From the NCBI GenBank assembly GCA_963702755.1, contig CAVPDZ010000010.1:62001-126000 (forward strand): DNA of 64,000 nt, written 5' to 3'. Position numbers and translations under genes: made by a program. The DNA is from JAJPKK01 sp963702755. Its GTDB lineage: Bacteria > Pseudomonadota > Alphaproteobacteria > Rhizobiales > Xanthobacteraceae. The notes below the pieces were generated by a model. It was not told the origin of the DNA. It made no database searches and saw nothing but the letters and a program-made list of their open reading frames with translations. The first letter of the stretch is position 1. Each line of letters starts with the position of its first letter. Shown piece by piece: positions 43,769 to 52,992 of this stretch.

Positions 43769-44477
43769 ACTGGCCGCGAACGCGCGCGATCTCGTTTCGG
43801 ATTTTTTCAAGCTCCGCAGCCGTTCGCGTTTCGCGCGGTCGCGGGATCAGCACTTCGCCGATCACGCGGGTCGGGCTCGGCGACAGCAGGAACAGCCGGT
43901 CGGCAAGGGCGATCGCCTCGTCGAGGTCGTGGGTCACGAGGAGCGTCGTGACCTTTCGGCTTGTCACCAGCGCCGCGAGTTCCTCGCGCAGATGGAAGGC
44001 GAGGGCGGCATCGAGGGAGACGAACGGCTCATCGAGCGCCATCAAATCCGGCTTGACCGCGAAGGCGCGCGCAAGCGCGACGCGGCGCGCCTGGCCGAGC
44101 GACAGCTCGCCCGGGAAATGGCGGCGATGGGCGGCGAGGCCCAGCGCCGTGAAGAGCGTATCAAGCTCCGCGTCGGTCGCCGCCGGCGCGCCCAGCCGTA
44201 CGTTCTGTTCTACCGTGCGCCACGGCAACAGCCGCGGCTCCTGGAACACCATGCCGAGCTTGCCGTGGTCGGGCAGCTTCACCGTGCCGGCGAAATCGCG
44301 ATCGAGCCCGGTGATGATGCGCAGCAACGTCGTCTTGCCGCAGCCCGACGGGCCGACCAGCGCACCGACCGTGCCCGCAGGAAGCGTGAACGCGAAGTCG
44401 CGCAGCACATCGACGCGAGCGCCCGAAGCGGAGCGGTAGGATTTTTCGCGGATGCTGACGTCAAGTTGGCTTTCAAG
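43740..44477 (-). CDS. ABC transporter ATP-binding protein (SsuB/TauB-like), start uncertain
   Basis: About 245 residues. Walker A GPSGCGKTT, a Q-loop in VFQEPRLLPWRTVEQN, signature LSLGQARRVALARA (Leu in place of the usual Gly), Walker B LMALDEPFVSLD and the H-loop LVTHDLDEA. It matches the ATPases of sulfonate/nitrate/taurine importers. No start codon exists in frame near the expected N-terminus. A TTG at 44476 that overlaps the permease stop (TTGA) starts MKANL in another frame and joins this one if a C is added near 44465. That makes a one-base error likely. Confidence 0.8.
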   Translation of the reverse strand, partial: LESQLDVSIREKSYRSASGARVDVLRDFAFTLPAGTVGALVGPSGCGKTTLLRIITGLDRDFAGTVKLPDHGKLGMVFQEPRLLPWRTVEQNVRLGAPAATDAELDTLFTALGLAAHRRHFPGELSLGQARRVALARAFAVKPDLMALDEPFVSLDAALAFHLREELAALVTSRKVTTLLVTHDLDEAIALADRLFLLSPSPTRVIGEVLIPRPRETRTAAELEKIRNEIARVRGQFTPAVARGG

Positions 44478-45220
44478 CCGGTTTGGGCCGCCAGCGGGAG
44501 ACGTGTCGTTCAATCGGCTGCACCAGGAAGGATTCGATCGCCAGCATGACAAGGACGAAGGCGATAGCATATGCGAGGATGCGCGTGACGTCGAACAGTT
44601 GAAATGCGGTGCCGATCTCGAAGCCGACGCCGTTGGAGCGGCCCAACAGCTCGACGATGAGGACGATTTTCCAGACGAGCGAGAGGCCCGAGCGCGCCGC
44701 CGCGGCGAGATAGGGGGCAAGCTGGGGCACCAAGCACATGCCGCAGCCGCGTCCACCCGCTCATGTCGAATACCTGCGCCATTTCGTCGAGCTGGCGGTC
44801 GAGGGAACGCGCGCCTTCGCGCACGGTAACCGTCGCATTGGGCAGCTTGTTAAGGGCAACCGCGGCGATGGCGGACGGTTCGTTGAGCCCGCCCCACACG
44901 TAGGCCATGACGATGATGACGAGGGCCGGCAGGTTCAAGAGCGCCACGAGCCAGGGGTCGGCGAAGCGGTCAACGAGGCGATGACGTCCCATCCACACGC
45001 CGAGCACGGTGCCGAGCGCCATCGCAATGACGAACGAAACGATGACCCGCGCCAGCGTCACGCCGAGATTGAAGGCCAACGCGCCGCTTTCCGCTTCATG
45101 CCATAGCGTGAGGCCGACCGTGTCAGGCGAGGGCAGCGCCCGCGAGCCCGCAATCGCCGATCCGGCATACCAGGCCGCGATGAGCACCCCGAGCGAGATC
45201 AGCCGGGCGGCAACATTCAA
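44473..45220 (-). pseudogene. ABC transporter permease (SsuC/TauC-like), frameshifted
   Basis: A BPD-type inner-membrane permease of about 248 residues. The first frame (MNVAARLISLGVLIAAW to WTRLRHVL) has four TM segments and the start of the EAA region (DEMAQVFDMSGW). The second frame has LVPQLAPYLAAAARSGLSLVWKIVL and the last TM (LAYAIAFVLVMLAIESFLV). The frames join near 44738, where one extra T in CATGTGCTTGGTG breaks the EAA loop. The start overlaps the stop of the binding-protein gene (45217-45220). Without this loop the ATPase could not dock, so either the set is dead or the base is an error. Confidence 0.83.
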
Positions 45221-46251
45221 TCGGACTTCCCCGGATCGTAGAATGTGCCCTTGGTCAGCTCCCGCGCCGGGCCGACGAGATCGGCCCCGCCGACGTCGGC
45301 CAGCACGCGATAAAGCGCCTTGGCGTCGTTCTCCTCGTCCGCGATCGCGCGGCGGGGAATGCCTTCGCTGTAACGCTTGCGGTAGATTTCGAGGCCGGAC
45401 TTGTCAGTGACGCCGATGCGCGGCGCGAGCCGCAGCCATTCGTCCGGCGACGCGGCGAGAATGTCCTTGGCCTCGGCCGCGACCTTCAGGAACCGCGCGA
45501 CCGCCGCGCGGTTTTTCGCCGCCCAATCCCCATTGAACGCGTAGCCGATCATGGCGACCGGACCGCTCGCGCCAAGGCGCTTCTCGATCTCCTCCATATC
45601 GATCGCGCGCTTGAAGCCGCGACCTTCGAGCTCGGCGCAGAAATTCCAGAACGTCAGGGTGCCATCCTGCTCACCTTCGAGAGCCTTCGCCGAGAGCAGG
45701 GGCGGGGCGCCATAGAGGACGGTCGCCTGGGTCTTGAGATCGATGCCGTCGCGGCGCGCGACCCCTTGCAGCATCAGCCAGCTCTTGTCCAATGGACCGC
45801 CGGCAATCGCGAGCTTACGGCCTTTGAGATCGGCGATGCTGGCAATCGACGAGCTTGCCGGCGTCATCACCGCGCCAAGCGTGCTCGTGTACGGATAGAA
45901 GACGAGATTATCGCCAAGGGCGCGTTCGCGGTTGACCCACAGCCAATCCGAGACGATCAGGTCGGCGGAGCCGCTGCGCAACGCGATCTTGCCGGCCTCG
46001 GGCGACGCAAGCTCGACCACCTGGACGTCGAGGTTCGCTGCCTTGTCGAGGTTATGGCTGCGGATGATCTCGAGCTCCCAGGCGAGCGTCCCGGTCTTCT
46101 GTGCCGCAATGCGAATGCGGTCGTTGGCGGTGGCCGCAGTCGCGACGAAAGCGCCAACACCAAGGACGGCCAGGAGCGCGGCAGCGCGCGTAAAAATTCG
46201 TGTGCGCAAGTCGATCTTTCCGCGCGGTGCGCGTTGGGCTTTGCCCAACAT
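45217..46251 (-). CDS. ABC substrate-binding protein (SsuA/TauA/NMT1-like)
   Basis: 344 residues from MLGKAQRAPRGKIDL. The signal peptide is about residues 18-43 (AAALLAVLGVGAFVATAATAN). The mature part has AQKTGTLAWELEIIRSHNLDKAANLDVQVVEL and PEAGKIALRSGSADLIVSDWLWV, the usual type II periplasmic binding fold of the sulfonate/nitrate/thiamine-precursor group. Ligand residues cannot be assigned, and its place beside a PQQ transporter set leaves the substrate open. It is the first gene of the SsuABC-like operon. Confidence 0.87.
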   Translation of the reverse strand: MLGKAQRAPRGKIDLRTRIFTRAAALLAVLGVGAFVATAATANDRIRIAAQKTGTLAWELEIIRSHNLDKAANLDVQVVELASPEAGKIALRSGSADLIVSDWLWVNRERALGDNLVFYPYTSTLGAVMTPASSSIASIADLKGRKLAIAGGPLDKSWLMLQGVARRDGIDLKTQATVLYGAPPLLSAKALEGEQDGTLTFWNFCAELEGRGFKRAIDMEEIEKRLGASGPVAMIGYAFNGDWAAKNRAAVARFLKVAAEAKDILAASPDEWLRLAPRIGVTDKSGLEIYRKRYSEGIPRRAIADEENDAKALYRVLADVGGADLVGPARELTKGTFYDPGKSD

Positions 46252-46389
46252 TTCCGGTTTCCTCCGTGACGTTCGGCCTATTTGCATAGGCGCGTAGCGC
46301 ATGCGCAAGATGGCATTTGCTTATGGTCGTTATTCGCTTTTCCTATGATGCTCATAGGTCGCTCTAAGCGGCCGCAACGGGAGGCAGGG

Positions 46390-47505
46390 ATGCTGGTCGG
46401 CGTGCCGAAAGAGATCAAGGACAGCGAATTTCGTGTCGGGCTTGTGCCGTCGACGGTGCGCGAGCTGACGCTCAAGGGTCATCGCGTCTTGATCGAGACG
46501 AATGCCGGCATTGGCGCCGGGCTCACCGACGAAGCGTATGTTGCGGCCGGCGCCGAGATCGCGCCGAATGCCGACCGGGTGTTCGACCAGGCCGAGTTGA
46601 TCGTCAAGGTCAAGGAGCCGCTGGCCCCGGAACGCAAGAAGCTCAAGCGCGGTCAGGTTCTGTTCGCCTACCTTCATCTCGCGCCCGACCGCGAGCAGGC
46701 CGAGGATTTGCTCGCGTCGGGCTGCATCGCCATCGCTTACGAGACCGTGACGAACGCGCAGGGCGGACTGCCGCTGCTGATGCCGATGTCGGAGGTCGCG
46801 GGGCGGATGGCGCCGCAGGCGGGCGCGCACTGTCTCGAAAAGGAGATCGGCGGGCGCGGCGTGCTGCTCGGCGGCGTGCCGGGCGTGGCGGCCGCTTATG
46901 TGCTGGTGCTGGGTGGCGGCGTGGTCGGGGTCAATGCAGCCCGGATCGCCGCCGGCATGGGGGCCGACGTGACGGTGGTCGACCGCAGTCCTGATGCGCT
47001 GCGGCGCATCGACAACACCTTGAAAGGCGTAAGCACAGTGTTCTCGACCCGCGACACCATTGAACCCCTGTGCCGCCGCGCCGATCTCGTCATTGGCACG
47101 GTGCTGGTCCCGGGCGCCACGGCGCCGAAGCTCATCTCAGCGGAAACTGTCAAAGCCATGAAGCCCGGCTCGGTCATTGTCGACGTTTCGATTGACCAGG
47201 GCGGCTGCTCGGAAACCTCGCGGCCGACCACCCATTCGCATCCGACCTACATCGTCGACGAGGTCGTGCACTATTGCGTCACCAACATGCCGGGCGCGGT
47301 CGCCCGCACCTCGACCTTCGCACTCAACAATATGACCTTGCCGTTCGTGATCGCGCTCGCCGACAAAGGCTACCGCGTCGCCCTCGGCCAGGACCCGCAC
47401 CTGCGCGCCGGCCTCAACGTCCACGAGGGCCAGATCACCTACAAGGCCGTCGCCGATGCGCTGAAGCTGCCCTACATCCCCGCCGAGCAGGCGTTGCGGA
47501 TGTAG
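46390..47505 (+). CDS. ald: Alanine dehydrogenase
   Basis: NAD-dependent L-alanine/pyruvate interconversion. 371 residues, the family length. MLVGVPKEIKDSEFRVGLVP (with the substrate Arg at about 15), KVKEPLAPER (substrate Lys), FAYLHLAPD (catalytic His), VLGGGVVGVNAARIA (NAD motif, about 176-190), and a conserved Asp in VDVSIDQGGCSETSRPT. GGGAGGCAGGG precedes the ATG at 46390; the longer frame upstream is rejected for lack of conservation. An Lrp-type regulator, often divergent from ald, is not present here. Confidence 0.96.
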   Translation: MLVGVPKEIKDSEFRVGLVPSTVRELTLKGHRVLIETNAGIGAGLTDEAYVAAGAEIAPNADRVFDQAELIVKVKEPLAPERKKLKRGQVLFAYLHLAPDREQAEDLLASGCIAIAYETVTNAQGGLPLLMPMSEVAGRMAPQAGAHCLEKEIGGRGVLLGGVPGVAAAYVLVLGGGVVGVNAARIAAGMGADVTVVDRSPDALRRIDNTLKGVSTVFSTRDTIEPLCRRADLVIGTVLVPGATAPKLISAETVKAMKPGSVIVDVSIDQGGCSETSRPTTHSHPTYIVDEVVHYCVTNMPGAVARTSTFALNNMTLPFVIALADKGYRVALGQDPHLRAGLNVHEGQITYKAVADALKLPYIPAEQALRM

Positions 47506-47508
47506 ATG

Positions 47509-47663
47509 TTCACCCTCCCCTGGAGGGGGAGGGTCGCGCGCGCAGCGCGCGGGGTGGGGTGACAGCGCTGCAACGAATTCAGCGCCGAACATGTCGCAAC
47601 GCTGTCACCCCCGCCCGCCTGCGCTGACGCGCAGGCGACCTCCCCCCTCCAGGGGGAGGTGAA
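47509..47663. repeat. Complex palindromic repeat between ald and gabD
   Basis: TCACCCTCCCCTGGAGGGGG at the left and TCCCCCCTCCAGGGGGAGGTGA at the right form the outer arms; CGCGCGCAGCGCGCG and CTGCGCTGACGCGCAG are internal palindromes, and GGTGACAGCGCTGC pairs with GCTGTCACC. It fills the gap between the two convergent genes. Confidence 0.85.
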
Positions 47664-47667
47664 AGGT

Positions 47668-49101
47668 TTACGCATTCAGCTGGGTGATGAACTTCGTATT
47701 GAAGTAGGCGTCGAGCGCGTCGGCGCCGCCCTCGCTGCCGAAGCCGGAATCCTTGATGCCGCCGAAGCGCACTTCCGGCAGCGCGAGGCCGTGGTGGTTG
47801 ATCGACACCATGCCGCTTTCGATCGCGTGGCCGATGGCGGCCGCGGTCTTGGTCGAGCGGGTGTAGGCATAGGCGGCGAGACCGTAGGGCAGCCGGTTTG
47901 CCTCTGTTACGACGTCATCGAAGGTATCGAACGCGTTCACGATCGCGACCGGACCGAACGGTTCCTCGTTCATGATGCGGGCTTCGCGCGGCACGTTGGT
48001 GAGTACCGTCGGCTCGTAGAAGTAGCCCTTGTTGCCGATGCGCCGGCCGCCGGTTTCGACCTTGGCACCCTTGGCGACCGCGTCGGCGACGAAGCCCTCG
48101 ATGGCGTCGAGCCGGCGGCTGTGGGCCAGCGGGCCCATGCGCGTATCCTCCTTGAGGCCGTCGCCGACCTTGATGGCCTTCGCCGCGGTCACGAACTTGT
48201 CGACGAACTGCTTGTAGACCGGCTCCTGCACCAGGAAGCGCGTCGGCGAGACGCAAACCTGACCGGCGTTGCGATACTTGTTGGCGCTCAAGATCTTTGC
48301 CGCGGTGTCGAGATCGGCATCCGCGAACACGATCGCCGGCGCGTGGCCGCCGAGTTCCATGGTCACGCGTTTCATGTGGGCGCCGGCAAGCGCCGCCAGC
48401 TGCTTGCCGACCGCGGTCGACCCGGTGAACGAGATTTTGCGGATGACCGGGTGCGGGATGAGGTAGGAGGAAATTTCCGCAGGAACGCCAAACACGAGGT
48501 TGATGACGCCCGGCGGAAGACCTGCCTCGACGAAGGCACCGACGAGCGCCGCGCAGGCGGCCGGCGTCTCCTCCGGGCCCTTGATGATGATCGAGCATCC
48601 GGCGGCGACGGCGCAGGAAATCTTCCGCACCGCCTGGTTGATCGGAAAATTCCACGGCGTGAACGCCGCGACTGGCCCGACCGGCTCCTTCACTTCGAGC
48701 TGGTAGACGCCATCCATGCGGGCGGGCACGGTGCGGCCATAGGCGCGTCTTGCTTCCTCGGCGAACCAGTCGATGATCTCGACCGCGACCATGGTCTCGC
48801 CCTTGGCCTCGGCCAACGGCTTGCCCTGCTCCATCGTCATCGTGGCCGCGACGTCGTTGATGCGACCGCGCAGAATGTCGGCGGCCTTGCGCATCAAGCG
48901 GTAGCGCTCATGGGCCGACACTTTGCGCCAGGTCTCGAAGCCGCGCTGCGCGGCGGCGAGCGCGATATCGAGATCGGCCTTCTCCGCATGGGCCACCGTG
49001 CCGATCGGATCGCCGGTCGCGGGATTGAGCACCTCGAGCGTCTTGCCGCTGACCGCCGGTTTCCATGCGCCATCGGTGTAGAGGTTCGTATTCGGATACA
49101 T
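47668..49101 (-). CDS. gabD: Succinate-semialdehyde dehydrogenase / aldehyde dehydrogenase family
   Basis: 477 residues of the ALDH superfamily. FTPWNFPINQ, KGPEETP, GSTAVGK, catalytic Glu in MELGGHAPAIVF, catalytic Cys in NAGQVCVSPTRF (about residue 280) and the EEPFGPVA motif. The pattern is that of NAD(P)-dependent succinate-semialdehyde dehydrogenases (GabD), cytosolic enzymes of GABA breakdown. The Pro in CVSPTRF is characteristic of SSADH-like members, but other short-chain semialdehydes remain possible. No gabT is nearby. Confidence 0.88.
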   Translation of the reverse strand: MYPNTNLYTDGAWKPAVSGKTLEVLNPATGDPIGTVAHAEKADLDIALAAAQRGFETWRKVSAHERYRLMRKAADILRGRINDVAATMTMEQGKPLAEAKGETMVAVEIIDWFAEEARRAYGRTVPARMDGVYQLEVKEPVGPVAAFTPWNFPINQAVRKISCAVAAGCSIIIKGPEETPAACAALVGAFVEAGLPPGVINLVFGVPAEISSYLIPHPVIRKISFTGSTAVGKQLAALAGAHMKRVTMELGGHAPAIVFADADLDTAAKILSANKYRNAGQVCVSPTRFLVQEPVYKQFVDKFVTAAKAIKVGDGLKEDTRMGPLAHSRRLDAIEGFVADAVAKGAKVETGGRRIGNKGYFYEPTVLTNVPREARIMNEEPFGPVAIVNAFDTFDDVVTEANRLPYGLAAYAYTRSTKTAAAIGHAIESGMVSINHHGLALPEVRFGGIKDSGFGSEGGADALDAYFNTKFITQLNA

Positions 49102-49183
49102 GATGACCTCGTTGTTAATCGCGGAACAACTTCGCGGCGGACTGTCACGGAGTCCGGGCTAACGCGGCAGCGGTGTAGCAAAT

Positions 49184-50158
49184 TTAACGTAGAGGCCGCA
49201 AATCGCCGCGCGGCCGGAGCGCGGCCGGCCGGACCATGACGAGCGTCGTCCATCCCTCGAGCGTGATGCGGCGTTGGAGGACAAGACCGACCGCGCGGTA
49301 GGCCGCGATCGCCGCGTTGGCTTCGCGCGCGAGCAGTCCTGACAGCACGATACGTCCACCCGGCGCAATGAGCGCGCCCAACGGCCGCGCCAGCCGTTTC
49401 AACGGGATCAGCAGGATGTTGCCGAAGATGAGGTCGAATGGCGCGCGGGCGCGGACTCTGCGATCGGCGACGCCGTTCGCGACGATCGTTTCGATCGCGC
49501 CGGCAGTGCGGTTGAGGCGGGCGTTGTCGCGCGCGACGCGCACGCTGGTGCGGTCGATGTCGCCCGCAAGCACGCGGCGGTGGCTCGCCCGCGCGGCCGC
49601 GATGGCGAGCACGCCGGTGCCGGTACCGACATCGAGAATGGCGCGCGGGCGGTGCCGCTTGAGCAGTCGGTCGAGCGCGAGGAGGCAGCCGCGCGTCGTC
49701 GCATGGTGACCGGTTCCGAAAGCGAGCGCCGCTTCGATCTCGATGGCGATGCGGTTCGGCGGAATACGCAGACGATCGTGGGAGCCGTGCACGAAGAAGC
49801 GCCCGGCCTCGACCGGCGGCAATCCAGCGAGACTCGCCGCGACCCAGTCGCGCTTGGCGACCGTGCCAAAGGCAAGGCGCCGCGCAGTAGCGGCGTCAGC
49901 AAGTTCGCCGATGCGCGCGCGCACGGCGTCCTCGTCGGGGTCATGGTGGAAATAGATCTCGACGGTCCAGTCGAGGTCATTTTTGCGGCCACGGCTGATC
50001 GCGCCACCGGTTCCGGCCGAGCCGGTTTCGAAGGCAGCGATGACGGCCTCGCCAGGCGCGAACAGTTCCGCCAGCACGTCGCCGAGCCTGCGCGCCGTTG
50101 CGGCGTCTGTCGCAACGCGGGCCACCACCGAGTTTTCCCCAGGCGGCTCCTCGCTCAT
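49184..50158 (-). CDS. prmA: Ribosomal protein L11 methyltransferase
   Basis: Methylates L11 of the large ribosomal subunit with SAM. 324 residues from MSEEPPGENSVVARV. The N-terminal substrate domain is followed by IEIEAALAFGTGHHATTRGCLLALD, SAM motif I AILDVGTGTGVLAIAAA and NILLIPLKRLARPL in place of the usual NIL-x-PL. The GTGHHATT loop is diagnostic of PrmA. An alternative ATG exists at 50185. The long upstream extension runs through a palindromic repeat and is rejected. Confidence 0.92.
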   Translation of the reverse strand: MSEEPPGENSVVARVATDAATARRLGDVLAELFAPGEAVIAAFETGSAGTGGAISRGRKNDLDWTVEIYFHHDPDEDAVRARIGELADAATARRLAFGTVAKRDWVAASLAGLPPVEAGRFFVHGSHDRLRIPPNRIAIEIEAALAFGTGHHATTRGCLLALDRLLKRHRPRAILDVGTGTGVLAIAAARASHRRVLAGDIDRTSVRVARDNARLNRTAGAIETIVANGVADRRVRARAPFDLIFGNILLIPLKRLARPLGALIAPGGRIVLSGLLAREANAAIAAYRAVGLVLQRRITLEGWTTLVMVRPAALRPRGDLRPLR

Positions 50159-50607
50159 CGCATCGTGGCTTACGGCGGCAGACATGCACAAACCCATGCA
50201 CTGACAATCCACGGTCCGTCCACAGCCTTTCCGCCGGCTTCCCCAGCCGGCGGTCATTCCGGGGCCGGAGCACAGCGGAGGCGAGCCCGGAATCCATGAA
50301 CACGGACTGCGTGGATTTCCGGGCTGCCTCGCTGCGCTCGGCCCCCGGAATGACTGGGTTATATCGCGAGACCTGTTAGCGATCGATCCGGGGTGACCGC
50401 GCGACTTATTCATCCGGTGGTGTCTTAGTTTGAAAGACACTGCGATGGCATCCACGTCCGACGCTTATCCCCAGCAGCCCACAACCTCGGGCCCGCCGTT
50501 TTTCCACATGGATGGGTTGCATCGGCCGCTTCTCACCTGACAGGCCGCACCATGCTATTGAGGCCCTCCTTCAAAGCCGCGGATCGCGCGGCAACACGGG
50601 AGGCAAC
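50159..50607. other. Gene-free region between prmA and the EamA gene
   Basis: 449 bp between divergent genes. It contains the palindromic repeat at 50253-50354 and otherwise nothing recognisable. Promoters for both flanking genes are expected. A ribosome site GGGAGGCAAC lies just before the GTG at 50608. Confidence 0.45.
50253..50354. repeat. GTCATTCCGGGG palindromic repeat
   Basis: GTCATTCCGGGGCCGGAGCA at the left and GCTCGGCCCCCGGAATGAC at the right, with the inner pair CCCGGAATCCATGAACACG and CGTGGATTTCCGGG. This is a fourth repeat family in the window. Confidence 0.85.
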
Positions 50608-51493
50608 GTGACAGACAAGCCGCCGCACGGCGTTAGCGGCACCCTCCATCAACTTGGCCCGGTGCTGGCGACGGCGCTGCTGTTCACGTGCTCTGATGTT
50701 CTCGCCAAATTGTCGCTTGAGGGCGGCAGCGACGTCGTGAGCTTGCTGGTGTTCCGTGCCGGCATCGGCATCGCCTTCATGTTCCTGTGGCTGCGTCTCG
50801 GACCGGCGGCAACGCCGCTCAGCCCGCGCATGAGATGGACAGCGCTCGCGCTCGGCCTCGTCCTGACGCTCAATCTGGTCGGGGTGTTCAAGGCAATCGA
50901 CCTCATCCCGGTGTCGATCGCCATCCTCACCTACTTCACCTATCCGCTGATGACCGGGCTGATCGGAGCCTTGACCGGCCTCGACCAATTCACCTGGGCG
51001 GGCGCTGCAGCCGCGCTGGTCGCGTTTTTTGGCCTCGCCCTCATCATCGGGGCAAATCCGGGCGAGCTTGCCCTGCTCGGGATCCTTGCGGCACTCGGCG
51101 GCGCGCTCGCCCGCACCGCGATGCTGCTCATCACCCGTGCGGCCCTGAACACTGCCGATCCGCGGCTCGTCACCTGGTACACGATGTGGGCATCGCTGCC
51201 GATATTTGTCGTGGCGGCGCTCATTGCGTGGGATTGGCATTGGCCGCAGACACCGCTCGGTTGGTTCGCGACCATCGGAGTCGGTGTCGCCACCACTTCG
51301 GCGTTCTTTACGCTCTATCTCGTCGACACAGCGGATCGGGCCGTTTCGGACCGCGTTGTACATGAACCTCGAGCCGTTCATGACGGCGGTGCTCAGCGCA
51401 ATCGTCCTCGGTGATCGCCTGACGCCGATCCAAATTCTCGGCGGCGTCATCATGATCGCCGCCTTGTGCCTGTTTCAGATGCGGCGGCGGTAG
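50608..51493 (+). pseudogene. EamA/DMT-family transporter, frameshifted near its end
   Basis: A drug/metabolite transporter of ten predicted TMs with two EamA repeats (about residues 14-140 and 150-290). From a GTG at 50608 (after GGGAGGCAAC) the first frame covers nine TMs to TSAFFTLYL. The last segment (STQRIGPFRTALYMNLEPFMTAVLSAIVLGD to LFQMRRR) is in another frame. One extra G near 51331 (CTCGTCGACACAG) causes the break. The substrate is unknown; such transporters export amino acids or metabolites. Confidence 0.83.
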
Positions 51494-51684
51494 TGCGGGC
51501 GATGCCGCGGCAATATCCGCGGTCCATTGTGTTGTTTGAGTCACTTCGAGGGCGGTTCGCGGGCAACGTTGAGTTGCGAACTCTTGCGAATCAGCCGCAG
51601 ATCAATTCTAGCTTGAAAAAAGTTTTTTCGCGGCCTGCCATGCCGCGCCGCGCACTGACAATAATACGAAGGAGCCCGGTTCAA

Positions 51685-52365
51685 ATGGTCGTCATCACAT
51701 TCGCATCGCGCAAAGGCGGCTCGGGCAAGAGCACCTTGGCCGCGCATCTGTCTGCCTACGCCAACAAAGCGTCGCGTCGCTGCCTTCTCATCGATGCCGA
51801 TCCGCAAGGCTCGCTGACGCTCTGGCACAGCCTGCGCAAAGGTAACGAGCTCTTGTTGCGCAACGGCGGGCGCGGCATCGATAACGTCGTCAAGGCCGCC
51901 AAAGATGCCGAGCTCGAATGGGTCTTCATCGACACGCCGCCGCAGATCTCCGGCGTCGTCAATGATGCGATCCGCGCCGCTACGCTCGTCGTGATCCCGG
52001 CGCGGCCGTCGGTATTCGACATTGATGCGGTGAAGGACACGATCGCCTATTGTCGCGAGCGCCGTAAACCGTACGCCATCGTCGTCAACGGCGCGCCCGC
52101 TCTGCGTGACGGCAACGAAGCGCCGATCGCCACCTCGGCGCGCAAATCTCTCGACGATCTCAAGGCACCGGTGTGGGGCGGCCAGATTACCAACCGCACG
52201 ACCTACTCGCTGGCGCTTGCCGAAGGCGAGGGCGCCCGCGAGTACGATCCAGGCTCGGCGGCCGCGAGCGAGATCGGCCGCCTGTTCTCCGCGATCGAAC
52301 GCAGCGTCAAGATGATTCAGGGGGACGTCGCGAGCGGAAAGGCCATGCACCGCCGCGCGGCATAG
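51685..52365 (+). CDS. ParA-family ATPase (orphan)
   Basis: 226 residues from MVVITFASRKGGSGKSTLAAHL. The deviant Walker A KGGSGKST, with the signature Lys, switch I DADPQGSLTLWH and switch II FIDTPPQISG are all present. This subfamily (short, no N-terminal DNA-binding domain) is used for positioning plasmids, carboxysomes, chemoreceptors or flagella, or on its own. No ParB, parS-like cluster or partner gene is seen nearby. AAGGAGCCCGG precedes the ATG at 51685. Confidence 0.9.
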   Translation: MVVITFASRKGGSGKSTLAAHLSAYANKASRRCLLIDADPQGSLTLWHSLRKGNELLLRNGGRGIDNVVKAAKDAELEWVFIDTPPQISGVVNDAIRAATLVVIPARPSVFDIDAVKDTIAYCRERRKPYAIVVNGAPALRDGNEAPIATSARKSLDDLKAPVWGGQITNRTTYSLALAEGEGAREYDPGSAAASEIGRLFSAIERSVKMIQGDVASGKAMHRRAA

Positions 52366-52408
52366 CTTCTCCCTCTCCGGTTTCGGAGAGGGAGAAAGCC
52401 GTCAATTC

Positions 52409-52912
52409 CTACTTCAGCTGCGCTTCGACTTTGTCGATGGCCGCCTTGGCGCAGGCTTCGTCCTTTTCGCCGCCCGGCGCGCCGGACACGCCGATCGCCC
52501 CGATCGTCTCCTCGCCGACCTTGATCGGCAAGGCGCCGCGTGCGGTCGTCATGTTGGAAAGGTGGAGCGCGCCGGCGGTGAAGTTGTCCTTGATGGCGTC
52601 GCCGAAATCGCCCGACGAGCGGCGCTGGGCGCGTGCCGTGTAGGCCTTCTTCATGGAGTTTTCGAGGGTGTGCGGGCCGGTGCTGTCGCCGCGCATGGCG
52701 ACGATAACCTCGCCGTTACGGCCGACCACATTGGCTGATACGTTGTAGCCATTGGTCTTGCAGGTCGCGATGGCGGTCTCGGCCATGGTCATCGCCATGG
52801 CAGTCGAGATCTCCTTGCGGGTGATGAGCTGCGCATCCGCCGAACCGGCGAGGCTCACGGCAAAGGCCGCGACGAGCGAGAAGCCGGCAACGCGTACTAC
52901 GTTCGTGGACAT
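52409..52912 (-). CDS. Exported GlcG/HbpS-family protein, copy 1
   Basis: 167 residues from MSTNVVRVAGFSLVAAF. The signal peptide ends SADAQ at about residue 28. The mature part has the GlcG/HbpS (DUF336) fold marks: AMAMTMAETAIATCKTNGYNVSANVV, MKKAYTARAQRRSSG, GALPIKVGEETIGAIGVSGAPGGEKDEACAKAAID. Such proteins bind haem in a few studied cases and are often found near PQQ dehydrogenase genes; a role here is not proven. It is a tandem duplicate of the next gene, 80 bp away. Confidence 0.87.
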   Translation of the reverse strand: MSTNVVRVAGFSLVAAFAVSLAGSADAQLITRKEISTAMAMTMAETAIATCKTNGYNVSANVVGRNGEVIVAMRGDSTGPHTLENSMKKAYTARAQRRSSGDFGDAIKDNFTAGALHLSNMTTARGALPIKVGEETIGAIGVSGAPGGEKDEACAKAAIDKVEAQLK

Positions 52913-52992
52913 CGTTAGGTCTCCATTATGACGGCCGCGCCGCGAGGCGGGCACGTCGGGAAAACATCAGGGTTGTTGTGCTGCGACGCCGA

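Noticed and set aside
51685..52365. A plasmid partition locus based on the ParA gene
   Set aside because: There is no ParB, replication gene or cluster of parS-like sites nearby, and surrounding genes are chromosomal housekeeping.
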